NCBI GenBank assembly: GCA_900541895.1
Contig: UWSI01000048.1
Coordinates: 1 to 5,685, forward strand
Reading direction: 5' to 3'
DNA length: 5,685 nucleotides
Origin: an uncultured Actinomyces sp.
GTDB taxonomy: Bacteria > Actinomycetota > Actinomycetes > Actinomycetales > Actinomycetaceae
Shown: one piece after another, positions 5,658 through 5,685 of the stretch
How the letters are laid out: each line of letters starts with the position of its first letter
Position numbering within the stretch: position 1 is the first letter of the stretch
The notes under the pieces: model-generated
What the model saw: the letters and a program-made list of their open reading frames with translations, nothing else
The model's database searches: none
What the model was told of the DNA's origin: nothing
Program-made: the position numbers and the translations under genes

Positions 5658-5685
5658 GTCGACGGAGGCTGATAAGGCAGTGGCC

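Noticed and set aside
5664..5685. GGAGG followed by GTG at 5680 as the start of a next gene
   Set aside because: The spacing of 11 bases is long and only two codons are visible before the window ends, so a gene cannot be supported.

Overview
This window reads as a stretch of chromosome from an actinobacterium of intermediate GC (clearly above 50 % by eye). The evidence is the actinobacterial flavour of the XseA, IspH and HigA proteins, GTG/TTG start codons, and rightward genes whose -10 boxes sit directly in front of the start codon, as in leaderless actinobacterial transcripts. A member of the Actinomycetaceae would fit, but the genus cannot be fixed from the sequence alone.

Layout. Two gene groups diverge from a 111-bp intergenic region at 2608-2718. 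Leftward (minus strand) run xseA (2607-1345), xseB (1297-1088) and a PfkB-family fructokinase-like sugar kinase (994-47). Together xseA and xseB encode exonuclease VII; the kinase lies 93 bp downstream with its own strong ribosome binding site. Rightward (plus strand) run ispH (2719-3771, last step of the MEP isoprenoid pathway) and ychF (3851-4933, P-loop translation-associated ATPase), closed by an intrinsic terminator at 4955-4985. After it comes a type II toxin-antitoxin module, higB (5081-5362) and higA (5349-5657). Its promoter is overlaid by two adjacent near-identical 17-bp palindromes (5037-5069), which look like a double HigA operator. The last 28 bp hold no supportable gene. There is no gene-free stretch over 300 bp; the longest gap is the 147 bp at 4934-5080.

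How it works together. xseAB, ispH and ychF are conserved housekeeping genes (DNA end processing, isoprenoid precursor supply, ribosome-linked ATPase). Their divergent arrangement resembles the mycobacterial xseB-xseA / ispH / ychF neighbourhood as I remember it. The accessory element is the HigBA module, inserted as a self-contained autoregulated unit behind the ychF terminator. The kinase is a metabolic gene with no sugar transporter or hydrolase visible nearby.

I found no convincing previously undescribed system. The points most worth a second look are the double operator of higBA, the likely leaderless transcripts of the rightward genes, the TTG start and 14-nt overlap of higA, a non-standard G4 motif in YchF, and a 45-residue internal duplication in the XseA helical arm.
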